Shown piece after piece: positions 1 to 9,302 of a stretch of 64,000 nt of DNA. Where the stretch lies: NCBI GenBank assembly GCA_001898965.1, contig MKVW01000009.1, forward strand, positions 1,086,964-1,150,963, written 5' to 3'. A program made the position numbers and the translations under genes. The notes beneath the pieces are model-generated. The model was given only the letters and a program-made list of their open reading frames with translations. It had not been told where the DNA came from and did no database searches. Position 1 is the first letter of the stretch, and each line of letters starts with the position of its first letter. Origin of the DNA: Rhizobiales bacterium 62-17. GTDB taxonomy: Bacteria > Pseudomonadota > Alphaproteobacteria > Rhizobiales > Beijerinckiaceae.

Positions 1-266
1 GGATCGGCCATCACCTTGGCGTTGATGGCATCGCGTTGTTCACGGGACTCGTAGACGATCCAGGAAAATACCACCGTTTCTTCCTCGGTGGCCTGGACGG
101 CGCGGGGGAAGGAGGTGAGTTTGCCATAGGGCACGTCGTCGCCGACGCATTCGACATATTGCTTGGCGCCGTTCTCCATCCAGATTTTTCCGGCCTGGGT
201 CGACATTTCCTTATAGGCTTCAATCTTGTCCTTGGGGACCGCGACGATAAATCCATCAACGTACAT
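1..266 (-). CDS. DUF1428 family protein (YbaA-like), 3' end outside window
   Basis: The reading frame starts at an ATG at 266 and runs off the left edge without a stop, giving 88 visible residues. It begins MYVDGFIVAVPKDK and contains YVECVGDDVP and TVVFSWIVYESREQRD, which match the DUF1428 (E. coli YbaA) family, small cytoplasmic ferredoxin-like-fold proteins of about 110-120 residues with no proven function. A strong ribosome site (AGGAGG, about 6 bases before the ATG on the minus strand) fixes the start. It lies downstream of the M20 hydrolase on the same strand, about 80 bases after its stop, so the two may be co-transcribed. Identification of the family is confident; function is unknown. 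Confidence 0.85.
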   Translation of the reverse strand, partial: MYVDGFIVAVPKDKIEAYKEMSTQAGKIWMENGAKQYVECVGDDVPYGKLTSFPRAVQATEEETVVFSWIVYESREQRDAINAKVMAD

Positions 267-345
267 GGCATCCTCCTGCTGATTGCCTCGTTGCAAGAAC
301 GTTTGAAGCAGGAGAATGCCGACAGCGTGACAGAATTTTTTTCGG

Positions 346-1872
346 CTATTCGAAGCGCGGCGTGACCTTCAGGTAAAATTTGCTCATTTCCGGCCGCAAC
401 CGGTCCATCACCTCTTTGTTGAGGTCGGTTTGCGGCTTGGCGGTGTCAGGCAGGAGCGAGAAATATTTCGTTTCCTTGGTGTCCTGGGCCAGGCCTTCCT
501 TGGCCTTTTGCACGAGTTCCGGCGAGGTCAGCATGTCGAGCGCCGTCGCTGCCATCACCTTGGCGGCGGCGACCATGCCCTTGTGGGTCATCGTGCTGGT
601 CGGCGTCACCGCCGCCGGCCAGGCGTGATAGCCGATGCCGGGCACGCTGCCGGGGAAGGTCATCAGGCCGAACGGCACGTTCCAGGTGTAGTCGCCGATG
701 TCGTTGGAGGCGAAGCCCTGGGGGCGCGGACCGGACGGCGGCAGTTCGGTGTTGAGGCCGACCTCGCGCTGGTTGTTGGCCTTTTGGAATTCCTTGGCGA
801 AGGCGACTTCCTCCTCGCTCCATTTCGGCAGGCCGACCGTCTCCATGTTCTTGCGCAGCGCCTCGCTCAGCGGCCGGTTGCCGAGCGACGGCCAGGCCGA
901 GGCGATGACGTTGGGCGGGTCCATCGTCGTGCCGGTCATCAGCGCCGCGCCTTCGCCGATCTTCACCAGCTTGTCGAAATTGTCTTGGGCCGCCTTGGCC
1001 GACGCGTCGCGCACGAACCACCAGATGCGGCCGAGGTCGGGAATGATGTTGGGCTGGATGCCGCCGTTCATGATGGTGCGGTGGGCGCGATAGGTCGGGC
1101 GCAGATGTTCGCGCAGTTTGTCGAAACCGATGTCCATCAGTTCGACGGCATCGACCGCATCCTTGCCGTCCCAGGGATTCATCGCGCCATGCGCGGTCTT
1201 GCCGTGGAAGGTGAAGATGGCGCTGATCGCCGCATAGTTCTGCAGTCCCCAGCCGGTGGAGAAATTATCGCCGATATGGACGATCAGCCCGGCATCGACA
1301 TCTTTCAGATAGCCGGCGCGCACCAGGAAGGGGCGGCTCGCAAGCTGCTCCTCGGCGGGGCCAAGCGACAGCATGATCGTGCCCGGCAGTTTATATTGCT
1401 CCATCACCTTCTTGAGCGCGTACATCGCGCCAAGCGTCACGCCGGCATGGGTGTTGTGCCCTTCCATATGGCCCGGCGCGCCGGCGACGAGCGGCTTGCG
1501 CGGAATGGAGCCCGGCGTCTGCGATCCTTCCGGCAGAGCGTCGATCTCGCTGGCGATCAGAATGGTCGGCTTGCCGCTGCCCCATTTCGCCCAGAGATTG
1601 GTCGGCATGTCGGCGCCGCCGAGTTCCACGGTGAAGCCGGCCGCTTCCAGCGTGCCTTTCAGGAGCTTGGTGCTCTCGAACTCCTGCATGCCGGGTTCGG
1701 CGAAGAAATAGACCGCGTCGCCGAGGTCGGCGATCTGCTTGGCGTTCTTGTCAATGATCTTGAACGCCGCTTCCTTGCGCTCGTCGGCGGATGCCGGTGT
1801 GAAAGCTGCGACGGCGCAGGTCAGTGCGCAAGTCATCAGCAGCGTATCAAGCAAACGAGTGGTGCGGCGCAT
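346..1872 (-). CDS. Secreted M20-family amidohydrolase (AbgB-like)
   Basis: A 508-residue protein with an N-terminal signal peptide (hydrophobic stretch about residues 10-28, probable cleavage after ASA at 27-29), so it probably acts in the periplasm. The body resembles M20 amidohydrolases of the p-aminobenzoyl-glutamate hydrolase (AbgB) type: a metal-site segment GHMEGHN near 134-140, PAEE at 172-175, and a dimerisation-domain stretch HGKTAHGAMNPWDGKDA. The usual HxCGH motif reads HMEGH here, so the cysteine is replaced by Glu137. Known relatives hydrolyse amide bonds of amino-acid or aminobenzoyl conjugates; the substrate here cannot be told. It is divergent from a second M20 protein at 2030, and the DUF1428 gene follows it. 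Confidence 0.85.
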   Translation of the reverse strand: MRRTTRLLDTLLMTCALTCAVAAFTPASADERKEAAFKIIDKNAKQIADLGDAVYFFAEPGMQEFESTKLLKGTLEAAGFTVELGGADMPTNLWAKWGSGKPTILIASEIDALPEGSQTPGSIPRKPLVAGAPGHMEGHNTHAGVTLGAMYALKKVMEQYKLPGTIMLSLGPAEEQLASRPFLVRAGYLKDVDAGLIVHIGDNFSTGWGLQNYAAISAIFTFHGKTAHGAMNPWDGKDAVDAVELMDIGFDKLREHLRPTYRAHRTIMNGGIQPNIIPDLGRIWWFVRDASAKAAQDNFDKLVKIGEGAALMTGTTMDPPNVIASAWPSLGNRPLSEALRKNMETVGLPKWSEEEVAFAKEFQKANNQREVGLNTELPPSGPRPQGFASNDIGDYTWNVPFGLMTFPGSVPGIGYHAWPAAVTPTSTMTHKGMVAAAKVMAATALDMLTSPELVQKAKEGLAQDTKETKYFSLLPDTAKPQTDLNKEVMDRLRPEMSKFYLKVTPRFE

Positions 1873-2029
1873 GTGTCAGCTCCTTTGAACGATCCCCCAG
1901 GCAAGACTAGTGGCGGAACAAGGGATTGCAATCGCGATCTTGCATGGCCGCTATTCGATGAAGCCGATGCGGTGCGTTTGACAGGGACGGGGCACCGCGC
2001 TGCATAATGGGGCCGAAGGAGCGACGACT

Positions 2030-3457
2030 ATGCGGCCTGTGTTTTCTGGTGTAGCGCGTCTGGCGCTGGCCTCTCTGCTTTTGTGCTGTGCACAGCAAGC
2101 CCGAGCCCAGTCCTTATCGCCTGAATTGCAGGCATTCCGCGACATTTACCGTGAATTGGTCGAGATCAACACGACCGAGTCCGAAGGCGACACCTTGCAG
2201 GCGGCGCAGGCCATGGCGGCGCGCCTGAAGGCTGGCGGATTCCCGGAAGACGACATCAAGATCATCTCCACCGCGCCGCGCAAGGGCAATCTGGTGGCGC
2301 GTCTGCGCGGCACGGGCGCGCGCAAGCCGCTTCTGTTGATGGCCCATATCGATGTCGTCGAAGCCAAGCGCTCCGACTGGGCTTTCGATCCGTTCAAACT
2401 GCAAGAGGTCGACGGCTATTTCCGCGCCCGCGGCGCCGCCGACGACAAAGCGATGGCGGCGATCTTCGTCGCCAACCTGATCGAATATGTGAAAAGCGGC
2501 TACAAGCCGGAGCGCGATATCGTCCTCGCGCTGACCACCGATGAGGAATTGTCGGATTCGCCCCATGACGGCGCCAAGGTGCTGTTGAACCAGCATCGCG
2601 ATCTCGTCGATGCGGAACTGGCGATCAACGAAGGTGGCGGCGGCATTCTGCGCGACGGCAAGCCCTGGCGTCTGACCGTGCAGCTCGCCGAGAAAGTCTA
2701 TCAGACCTATCGGCTGGAGGTGAAGGATCGTGGCGGGCACAGCGCCTCCGGCCGCCGCGATAGCGCCATCTATCGCCTGGCCGATGGTCTGGTGCGGCTT
2801 GCCCGCTTCGACTTTCCGGCCCGGCTCAACCCGGTGACGAAAGCCTTTCTGGAAAACGCCCTGAAGGACGAAAGCTTTCAAAACGCCGAAGCCATTCGCG
2901 CGCTGCTCGCCGGCAATGCCGATGCCAGCGCGCTCGCGGTTTTGACCGGGCTGCCCTCTTATAATGCCATTATCCGCACCACCTGCGTGGCGACCATGCT
3001 CGAGGCCGGCCATGCCGAGAACGCTTTGCCGCAGACGGCCGCGGCCACCGTCAATTGCCGCGTCCTGCCCGACGCCGATGTCGCCGACGTGCAGAAAACC
3101 CTCGTCCGCGTCCTCGACGACCCCAATATTTCGGTGACGCCGGTTGGCACGGCGGTTCTCAGTCCGCCGTCGCCGCTGAACCCGGAGGTGATGGGCGCGG
3201 TCGAGCGGATCGCCGGCAAGATGTGGCCGGGCGTACCGGTCATACCGACCATGTCGGGCGGCTATACCGACAGCCGCTGGGCGCGCAGCGCCGGTATTGC
3301 CGCCTATGGCGTCTCCGGCATTTTCAACGATCCGGCGACGAGCGGCGTCCACGGCCTGAACGAGCAGGTTGGCGTGCAGGCGCTGTATGACGGCAAGACC
3401 TTCCTCGACCGGCTGGTGCGCGAACTCGCCGGACCGGCCCGTCCGGCCGGTCCCTAA
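2030..3457 (+). CDS. Secreted M20/M25/M40 family zinc metallopeptidase
   Basis: A 475-residue exopeptidase-type protein with a signal peptide (hydrophobic 8-22, likely cleavage after ARA near 25-26). Dinuclear zinc ligands are visible: His106 and Asp108 in MAHIDVV, Asp138 in RGAADDK, the catalytic Glu pair at 172-173 in TTDEEL, and a C-terminal His in SGVHGLNEQ. Length and layout match the M20 carboxypeptidase/dipeptidase family with an inserted dimerisation domain (GGHSASGRRDSAIYRL). It probably trims peptides in the periplasm. The LssY-domain gene starts 3 bases after its stop, so the two are likely one transcript. Specificity is not predictable. Confidence 0.88.
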   Translation: MRPVFSGVARLALASLLLCCAQQARAQSLSPELQAFRDIYRELVEINTTESEGDTLQAAQAMAARLKAGGFPEDDIKIISTAPRKGNLVARLRGTGARKPLLLMAHIDVVEAKRSDWAFDPFKLQEVDGYFRARGAADDKAMAAIFVANLIEYVKSGYKPERDIVLALTTDEELSDSPHDGAKVLLNQHRDLVDAELAINEGGGGILRDGKPWRLTVQLAEKVYQTYRLEVKDRGGHSASGRRDSAIYRLADGLVRLARFDFPARLNPVTKAFLENALKDESFQNAEAIRALLAGNADASALAVLTGLPSYNAIIRTTCVATMLEAGHAENALPQTAAATVNCRVLPDADVADVQKTLVRVLDDPNISVTPVGTAVLSPPSPLNPEVMGAVERIAGKMWPGVPVIPTMSGGYTDSRWARSAGIAAYGVSGIFNDPATSGVHGLNEQVGVQALYDGKTFLDRLVRELAGPARPAGP

Positions 3458-3460
3458 GCC

Positions 3461-4276
3461 GTGGTTTTGGTGGATCGGACACGGGCGGCGCGCTGGCTTG
3501 CCACCCTGGCCGTGCTTGGCGCGGTTTACTTTCTGATCGCCTATCTTGTGCTGCCCTCGATCTGGAAACAGTATGAACATCAGCCAGGTATCGCCGATCG
3601 GCCGATGGTGACGCAGACCGCTTCAGGCATTCCGGGCGATCCGATCAACATCGGTCTCGTCGGCTCGCGCGAAGATGTGGTGAAGGCGCTGCACACCGCC
3701 GGCTGGTTTCCCGCCGATCCAATCACTCTGCGCACCAGTATCGAGATCGTCGGCAGCGTCCTGCTCGACCGGCCCTACCGGCAGGCGCCGGTCAGCCCGC
3801 TGCTTTACGAGGGGCGCCGGGAGGATCTGGCCTTCGAGCGCGAGGATGGTGCCAGCGCGCGGCGGCGCCATCATGTCCGGCTCTGGCAGGTGCTCGCGGC
3901 CGGCGCCGAGGGGCGGCCGGTCTGGTTGGGCGCCGCCACCTTCGACCAGGGCGTCGGGTTGAGCCATTACACCGGGCAGGTCACCCATGTGATTAACCCT
4001 AATGTCGATACCGAGCGCGATTTCTTCACCCGCAGCCTCATCGAGGCCGGAATGGCCGAGGGGCTCTATCAAGTATCGGGTGTCGGCCCGACCCTGTTCG
4101 GCCGCAATGGCGAAGGCAGCCGCTATCAGACCGATGGCGAGGTACGGTTTGTTCTTTTGGTGAAAGACGGTTTGCGCCGCACGGCGCCGCCGGTGACGCA
4201 GGATGCACCGATGGCGGTGCAGGTGAAAGACGCGCTGTGGCAGGCGCTGCAATCGGCGCTCCCCAACGGTCAATAG
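3461..4276 (+). CDS. LssY C-terminal domain-containing protein
   Basis: A 271-residue protein starting at GTG, 3 bases after the peptidase stop, hence probably translationally coupled. It has one N-terminal membrane segment (about residues 10-30, LAVLGAVYFLIAYLVLP) followed by a soluble domain that resembles the LssY C-terminal domain (segments such as GDPINIGLVGS, AGWFPADPI, VWLGAATFDQGVG, HVINPNVDTERDFF). Known LssY proteins accompany secretion or membrane-lipid functions in Legionella and others, but the domain has no proven activity. Here it is likely anchored in the inner membrane with the domain in the periplasm, alongside the secreted peptidase. Confidence 0.75.
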   Translation: MVLVDRTRAARWLATLAVLGAVYFLIAYLVLPSIWKQYEHQPGIADRPMVTQTASGIPGDPINIGLVGSREDVVKALHTAGWFPADPITLRTSIEIVGSVLLDRPYRQAPVSPLLYEGRREDLAFEREDGASARRRHHVRLWQVLAAGAEGRPVWLGAATFDQGVGLSHYTGQVTHVINPNVDTERDFFTRSLIEAGMAEGLYQVSGVGPTLFGRNGEGSRYQTDGEVRFVLLVKDGLRRTAPPVTQDAPMAVQVKDALWQALQSALPNGQ

Positions 4277-4442
4277 CCAGAGCGTCGTGAATCGGTTCTT
4301 TGGCTAACTGCTTACGTCAACCAATCACACGGATTCGACTTTACGGCGGTCGGATTCGGCGCAATTCTGTCGCTGTTGCGGCCCTCAACAGCCGACCGCG
4401 TGTCAAAAACGCGGCGGCTTTGGTGTGCGGGAGTTTTGCGTC

Positions 4443-5048
4443 ATGCGTTTTCTGGCATTTGTTTTAGCCCTCGTCGGCAGTCTCTTCGCTGCCCATCGCT
4501 CTGCCGAAGCGGCAGTGCGCATCAGCATTGATCTGTCCACCCAGCGTATGCACGTCACCAATAGTGCCGGCGAAAGCGCGACATGGGCGGTCTCGACGGC
4601 GCGGTCGGGCTATGTGACGCCGCGCGGCACGTTCCGGCCCTACAGCCTGCGGCGCATGCATTATTCGCGCAAATACAACATGTCGCCGATGCCGCATTCG
4701 ATCTTCTTCCTCGGCGGCTATGCCATTCACGGCACCGGCTCGGTGAGCCAGCTCGGTCGTCCGGCTTCGCACGGCTGCATCCGTCTGGCGCCTGGCAATG
4801 CTGCAAAGCTCTTCGCCATGGTGCAGCGTGAAGGCGCCTCCATCTCGATTTCGGGCTCGCCTCCGGGCAACACTCGCTATGCCGCCAAGTCGCACGGCAA
4901 GAAGAAGACCTATTTGGCTTCCAAGATGAGCAAGAAGAAGCACATGATGGTCGCCAAGCGGCGCACCCATGCGCATCCGATGGCCTATGCACCGGTGCAC
5001 CGCGCGCCGTCCATCAAGACGTGGCAGAGCAATCCGGCGCTGAGATAG
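4443..5048 (+). CDS. L,D-transpeptidase (YkuD domain)
   Basis: A 201-residue secreted protein. The start at ATG 4443 is preferred over an upstream in-frame GTG at 4425 because a GGGAG ribosome site lies about 9 bases before it and the signal peptide then begins MRFLAFVLAL, with cleavage expected near AEA. The YkuD catalytic signature is intact: IHGT followed by SHGCIRL with the nucleophilic cysteine. Such enzymes form 3-3 cross-links in peptidoglycan or attach proteins to it. The last 55 residues are a basic Lys/His/Met-rich tail (KKKTYLASKMSKKKHMM), which could bind cell wall or membrane. About 166 bases of gene-free DNA precede it. Confidence 0.92.
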   Translation: MRFLAFVLALVGSLFAAHRSAEAAVRISIDLSTQRMHVTNSAGESATWAVSTARSGYVTPRGTFRPYSLRRMHYSRKYNMSPMPHSIFFLGGYAIHGTGSVSQLGRPASHGCIRLAPGNAAKLFAMVQREGASISISGSPPGNTRYAAKSHGKKKTYLASKMSKKKHMMVAKRRTHAHPMAYAPVHRAPSIKTWQSNPALR

Positions 5049-5062
5049 GCGTCTGAAGCTTT

Positions 5063-5087
5063 CGTGTTCGGCTATTCGCCGAACACG
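5063..5087. terminator. Stem-loop between convergent genes
   Basis: CGTGTTCGGC at 5063-5072 pairs perfectly with GCCGAACACG at 5078-5087 across a 5-base loop, in the 23-base gap between the transpeptidase and the end of purU, reaching into the last purU codons. There is no T-run on either side, so it may be a Rho-aided or processing hairpin rather than a classical intrinsic terminator. Confidence 0.4.
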
Positions 5088-5926
5088 ACCGTCTTGCGTC
5101 CGTTGACGAGGACACGATCCTCAAGGTGATAGCGCAGCGCGCGCGCCAGCACGCGCCGCTCGATGTCGCGTCCCTTGCGCACCAGATCGTCTGGCGTATC
5201 GCGATGGCTGATGCGCTCGACGTCCTGTTCGATGATCGGACCTTCGTCGAGGTCGGCAGTGACGTAATGCGCCGTCGCGCCGATCAGCTTCACGCCGCGT
5301 GTATGCGCCTGCGTATAGGGGCTCGCGCCCTTGAAGCCCGGCAGGAAGGAATGATGGATGTTGATGCAGCGGCCTGACAGTTTCGCCGACAGGCCGTCGG
5401 AGAGAATCTGCATGTAGCGGGCGAGCACCACCAGTTCCGTGCCATTGGCTTTGATCAGCTCCCAGAGCTGCGCCTCCTGCTCCATCTTGGTCTGTTTGGT
5501 GACCGGCAGATAGTGGAACGGCGCGCCGCCGAAATCGAGCGCGCCATAGGTGTCGCGCGGATAGTTGGAGACGACGGCGGTGAGGTCCATCGGCAATTCG
5601 CCGAGACGCCAGCGATACAGAATGTCGACCAGGCAATGGTCGAACTTCGACACCAGGATCATCACCTTCTTGCGGTCTGAGCGATCGCGCAGCGTCCAGG
5701 TCATGCCGAACCGTTCGGCGACCGGCTTGAAACCGTCGCCCAACGCGCCGCTTTGGCCCCCCTCGCTCTCGAACACCACGCGCATGAAGAACAGGCCGGT
5801 GGCCAGGTCGTCGAATTGCTGCGCGTCGAGGATGTTGCAACCGCCGTCGAACAGATAGGTCGAGACGGCAGCGACAATGCCGGGTTTATCGGCACAGGAG
5901 AGGGTGAGCACGTAATGCGCGGTCAT
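5072..5926 (-). CDS. purU: Formyltetrahydrofolate deformylase
   Basis: A 284-residue enzyme that hydrolyses 10-formyl-tetrahydrofolate to formate and tetrahydrofolate, balancing one-carbon pools. It has an N-terminal ACT domain ([18 protein letters not shown], with CNILDAQQF) and a C-terminal formyltransferase fold with the catalytic segment [14 protein letters not shown] and the later [17 protein letters not shown]. The start at 5926 (MTAHYVLTL) gives the normal family length; an upstream in-frame ATG at 5995 would add 23 residues rich in Arg/Pro that do not fit the family. An AAAGG lies upstream of the chosen start. It is convergent with the transpeptidase and divergent from glpD. Confidence 0.95.
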   Translation of the reverse strand: MTAHYVLTLSCADKPGIVAAVSTYLFDGGCNILDAQQFDDLATGLFFMRVVFESEGGQSGALGDGFKPVAERFGMTWTLRDRSDRKKVMILVSKFDHCLVDILYRWRLGELPMDLTAVVSNYPRDTYGALDFGGAPFHYLPVTKQTKMEQEAQLWELIKANGTELVVLARYMQILSDGLSAKLSGRCINIHHSFLPGFKGASPYTQAHTRGVKLIGATAHYVTADLDEGPIIEQDVERISHRDTPDDLVRKGRDIERRVLARALRYHLEDRVLVNGRKTVVFGE

Positions 5927-6133
5927 TTCGGTCAGCCTTTGACTGGGATCCGCGCACATGCGCGGACCGCGCGGGTCTTTTATACGGTTGTGCATAACGG
6001 CTCAACTGTCATCGAATGGCGAATCTGCTTGCGACTCAGTGTGATTCTGCCCAAGTCTTAAGGTGGGTATCGGAACGCGAATGGGGCGTTCGCCCATTGA
6101 AGGAGACCGGCGCTGGGCGAGACGAACGATCCT

Positions 6134-7618
6134 GTGTTCGATCTTTTGATCGTCGGCGGCGGCATCAATGGCTGTGGCATCGCGCGGGATGCCGCCGGCC
6201 GGGGCTTGAGCGTTGCCCTGGTCGAGATGAACGATCTGGCCAGCGGCACGTCGTCGGCTTCGACCAAGCTCATTCATGGCGGCCTGCGCTACCTCGAACA
6301 TTGGCAGTTCTCGCTGGTGCGCGAGGCGCTGGTCGAGCGCGAAGTGCTGCTGCGCATCGCGCCGCATCTGGTCTGGCCGATGCGCTTCGTCCTGCCGGTT
6401 CTGCCGGGCATGCGCCCGGCCTGGATGCTGCGTACCGGCCTTTTTCTCTACGATCATCTCGACTTCCATCGCACTCTGCCGGGAACTACGACGCTCGATC
6501 TGCGCAACGATGCGGCGGGGCGGCCTCTGCGTTCCGGCATGACGCGTGGTTTCGAATATTCCGATTGCGCCGTCGACGATGCGCGCCTCGTCGTGCTCAA
6601 CGCGCGCGATGCGGCGGCACGCGGGGCGCTCGTGCGTCCGCGCACGAAACTGCTGTCGGCCGTGCCGCAGGAGGGCCTGTGGCGTGTCGAGGTCGCGCGG
6701 CCGGATGGCGCGCGCGAGGAGATGCGCTGTCGCGCATTGATCAATGCCGCTGGCCCCTGGGCCGGCGATATCGCCAACAAAGTGGGCGGGCCGGATCGCA
6801 CCACGCGCACCCGCCTGCGCTTGGACCAGGGTAGCCATATCGTCGTACGTCGTCTGTTTGATGGCGACCGCAGTTACATCTTCCAGAACGGCGATGGCCG
6901 CATCGTCTTCGCCATTCCCTATCAAGGCGAATTCACCTTGATCGGCACGACGGACCATGAATTCTCGGGTGATCCGACGCAGGCCGCCGCGAGCGAGGCG
7001 GAGGTCGATTATCTGATCGCCGCCGCCAATCTCTATTTCACCAAGCCGATCGCGCGCGCCGATGTGGTCTGGTCCTATGCCGGCGTGCGCGCTTTGATCG
7101 AAGGCGAAGGATCGGCGGCCAGCGCGACGCGCGAATATCGTCTGGAGAAGGTCGGCGATCCGCCCTTGCTGCATGTCTTCGGCGGCAAGATCACCGCCTA
7201 TCGCCAACTCGCCGAAAAGGTGATGGCGCTGCTCGCGCCGCATTTCCCGGCTATTGCCGCGCGCGGCACTTGGACAGGGCATGAGCCTTTACCGGGCGGC
7301 AGGCTCGGTGATGGCGGCATCGCCGCGCTTGAAGCCGGTCTGGCGGCGCGTCATCCCTGGCTTGATCGTGCATTGCTGGCGCGCTGGTGCCGCGCCTATG
7401 GCGCCGACACGCGCGCTCTGCTCGATGATGCATCGTGCATGGAAGATCTCGGTGAGGCGTTCGGCGCCGGCCTCTTCGCGCGCGAAGTCGATTGGCTGGT
7501 CCGTCACGAATGGGCGATGAGTGCCGACGACATCCTGTGGCGCCGTTCGAAACTCGGTTTACGCATGAACGCTGAAGAGCGCGACGGGTTGATCAAATAT
7601 CTGGCAGGACGCGCCTGA
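6134..7618 (+). CDS. glpD: Glycerol-3-phosphate dehydrogenase, aerobic FAD type
   Basis: A 494-residue flavoenzyme oxidising sn-glycerol-3-phosphate to dihydroxyacetone phosphate and feeding electrons to quinone at the inner membrane. It begins FDLLIVGGGINGCGIARDAAGRG, the FAD-binding GxGxxG, followed by the signature TSSASTKLIHGGLRYLE and, later, TDHEFSGDP; the C-terminal GlpD helical domain follows. Length is typical. The annotated start is GTG at 6134; a ribosome site GAAGGAG at 6099-6105 lies rather far upstream, and a CTG at 6113 would be better spaced, so the true start may be about 7 codons earlier. No glpK, glpF or glpR is near. Confidence 0.95.
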   Translation: MFDLLIVGGGINGCGIARDAAGRGLSVALVEMNDLASGTSSASTKLIHGGLRYLEHWQFSLVREALVEREVLLRIAPHLVWPMRFVLPVLPGMRPAWMLRTGLFLYDHLDFHRTLPGTTTLDLRNDAAGRPLRSGMTRGFEYSDCAVDDARLVVLNARDAAARGALVRPRTKLLSAVPQEGLWRVEVARPDGAREEMRCRALINAAGPWAGDIANKVGGPDRTTRTRLRLDQGSHIVVRRLFDGDRSYIFQNGDGRIVFAIPYQGEFTLIGTTDHEFSGDPTQAAASEAEVDYLIAAANLYFTKPIARADVVWSYAGVRALIEGEGSAASATREYRLEKVGDPPLLHVFGGKITAYRQLAEKVMALLAPHFPAIAARGTWTGHEPLPGGRLGDGGIAALEAGLAARHPWLDRALLARWCRAYGADTRALLDDASCMEDLGEAFGAGLFAREVDWLVRHEWAMSADDILWRRSKLGLRMNAEERDGLIKYLAGRA

Positions 7619-7991
7619 TAAGGCAGCGATTGCAGCTCTTTCTCATCGCGGACGATCGTAAGGCGACTTACAAAATCTTCGACCTCTCGAACATGTGTTC
7701 GATCCTGTCCATTTCGTAAGGTTCGGGCCATCATTCTGACAGGTCGCGTGGACCTTAATGCGCTTTGACCGCCGCACGTTCGGTGCGGGGCGGGTCAGGG
7801 CTGACATCGATGCGATCGAACCCCTTTTTGAACCAAGCGAGTTGTAGCCCGTCGGGTCGGCGCCCGTCGGCATGTCTCACGCGTGTGGCCGTTGCGGCAA
7901 CAGAGAACGCGTGGGCGTGTCCCGCGCCCGCCGCTCGGCCGGCCAAAACCTTGCCTTTCCTTCGCCGCTCATAAGCTGAGGCTCCGTTTCC
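7619..7991. promoter_or_regulatory. 373-bp gene-free region upstream of the RND pump with two operator-like inverted repeats
   Basis: I see no convincing gene here. Two inverted repeats stand out: GTAAG-GCGA-CTTAC at 7658-7671, and TCGAACA-TG-TGTTCGA at 7687-7702. Both are of the size bound by dimeric repressors such as TetR-family efflux regulators. No regulator gene is adjacent, so it would have to be encoded elsewhere. The remaining 290 bases hold nothing I can name; short reading frames there have no ribosome site or recognisable product. Confidence 0.4.
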
Positions 7992-9302
7992 ATGAAATCG
8001 CCGAATGATGCGCAGAAAAAAGAAGTCCTGGCAGACGCGGACCTCATTCCCTTGCCGACGCACAAGAAGACCGGTGAATCGACCAAGGCTTTTCTCGACA
8101 GCCGGGAAAAAGCCCGGAAACCCGCCGCGCCGCGGGGCAAGGCGAGCGCGACAGGCCGGACCATCGCGCTCCTGCTCGTTGCCGCCGCCGGCTATGCGGG
8201 ATGGACGTGGTGGTCGCAACCCAATGTTTCGCAGCAAGCGACCAAGGTCGCCGTCACCGCCGTCCCGGTCGATGCCGCCATGGCCGCGAAGACCGATGTC
8301 CCGGTCTATTTCGGCGGACTCGGCACGGTGCAGGCGTTCAATACGGTTTCGGTCAAAACCCGCGTCGACGGCCAGATCCAGACCGTGGCCTTCACGGAAG
8401 GACAGCATGTGAAGCGCGGCGACCTGCTGGTGCAGATCGATCCGCGTCCCTATCAGGCGACTTACGACCAAGCCATCGCCAAGAAGGCGCAGGACGAAGC
8501 CCAGCTCGGCAATGCCAAGCTGGATCTCGGGCGCTATACCGAACTGGCCAAGAAGAATTTCAGCACCCGCCAGCAGCTCGACACGCAAACGGCTTTGGTG
8601 GCGCAGCTTGAAGCGACGATCCGCGCCGATGCCGGCGCCATCGACGCGGCGAAAGTGCAGCTCGATTACACCAAGATCGTTTCGCCGATCGACGGCGTCG
8701 CCGGTATCCGCCAGATCGACATTGGCAACATCGTTCATGCAGCCGACAGTACGGCGATCGTCGTCGTCACTCAGTTGCAGCCGCTGTCGGTGATCTTCAC
8801 TCTGCCGGAAGAGCAGCGCCAGCAGGTGGCCGATGCCATGAAGGCAGGGTCGGTGCAGGTAACGGCTTTGGCGCGCGACGGCACCACCGTGCTCGACCAA
8901 GGCACGCTGCTGTTGATCGATAATGAGATCGATCAGGGCGCGGGCACCGTGCGGCTCAAGGCGACATTCCCCAATGCGCAGGAAAAGCTGTGGCCGGGCC
9001 AGTTCATCAATGTGCGGCTGCTGTTGCAGACGCAGCAGAATGTCCTGACCATTCCCTCGGCGGCGGTGAACCGGGGGCCTGAGGGCTTCTATGCCTATGT
9101 GGTCAAGCCTGACGCGACAGTCGACATGCGCGGCATCAAGATCGGCCAGGACGTCAACAATCTCACGGTGGTCGAGGAAGGGCTCGTGCCCGGCGAACAG
9201 GTGGTGACAGGCGGTCAATACCGGCTGCAGCCAGGATCGCATGTGGCGGTCAATCCGCCTAAGCCCGTCACGGCCGCCAGCGTCGAGGGGACGACGCCAT
9301 GA
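7992..9302 (+). CDS. RND efflux periplasmic adaptor subunit (MdtA-like)
   Basis: A 436-residue membrane fusion protein. The first 55 residues are charged and cytoplasmic, then one membrane segment (about 56-74, TIALLLVAAAGYAGW), then the adaptor body: barrel-sandwich/lipoyl half VKTRVDGQIQTVAFTEGQHVKRGDLLVQIDPRPY, a coiled-coil hairpin (about 155-225), the second half-motif DYTKIVSPIDGVAGIRQIDIGNIV, and beta-barrel and membrane-proximal domains. These proteins bridge an inner-membrane RND pump to an outer-membrane channel. The 45-residue cytoplasmic extension replaces the signal peptide or lipoprotein anchor of many homologues. It overlaps the permease gene by four bases (ATGA), so the two are co-translated. 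Confidence 0.93.
   Translation: MKSPNDAQKKEVLADADLIPLPTHKKTGESTKAFLDSREKARKPAAPRGKASATGRTIALLLVAAAGYAGWTWWSQPNVSQQATKVAVTAVPVDAAMAAKTDVPVYFGGLGTVQAFNTVSVKTRVDGQIQTVAFTEGQHVKRGDLLVQIDPRPYQATYDQAIAKKAQDEAQLGNAKLDLGRYTELAKKNFSTRQQLDTQTALVAQLEATIRADAGAIDAAKVQLDYTKIVSPIDGVAGIRQIDIGNIVHAADSTAIVVVTQLQPLSVIFTLPEEQRQQVADAMKAGSVQVTALARDGTTVLDQGTLLLIDNEIDQGAGTVRLKATFPNAQEKLWPGQFINVRLLLQTQQNVLTIPSAAVNRGPEGFYAYVVKPDATVDMRGIKIGQDVNNLTVVEEGLVPGEQVVTGGQYRLQPGSHVAVNPPKPVTAASVEGTTP

Noticed and set aside
430..2007. A 525-codon plus-strand frame opposite the M20 amidohydrolase
   Set aside because: The minus-strand frame has a signal peptide and metal motifs; the plus frame is Arg/His-rich shadow sequence.
2114..3580. 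A 488-codon minus-strand frame opposite the second M20 peptidase
   Set aside because: Shadow of a well-supported gene; no recognisable domain and no ribosome site.
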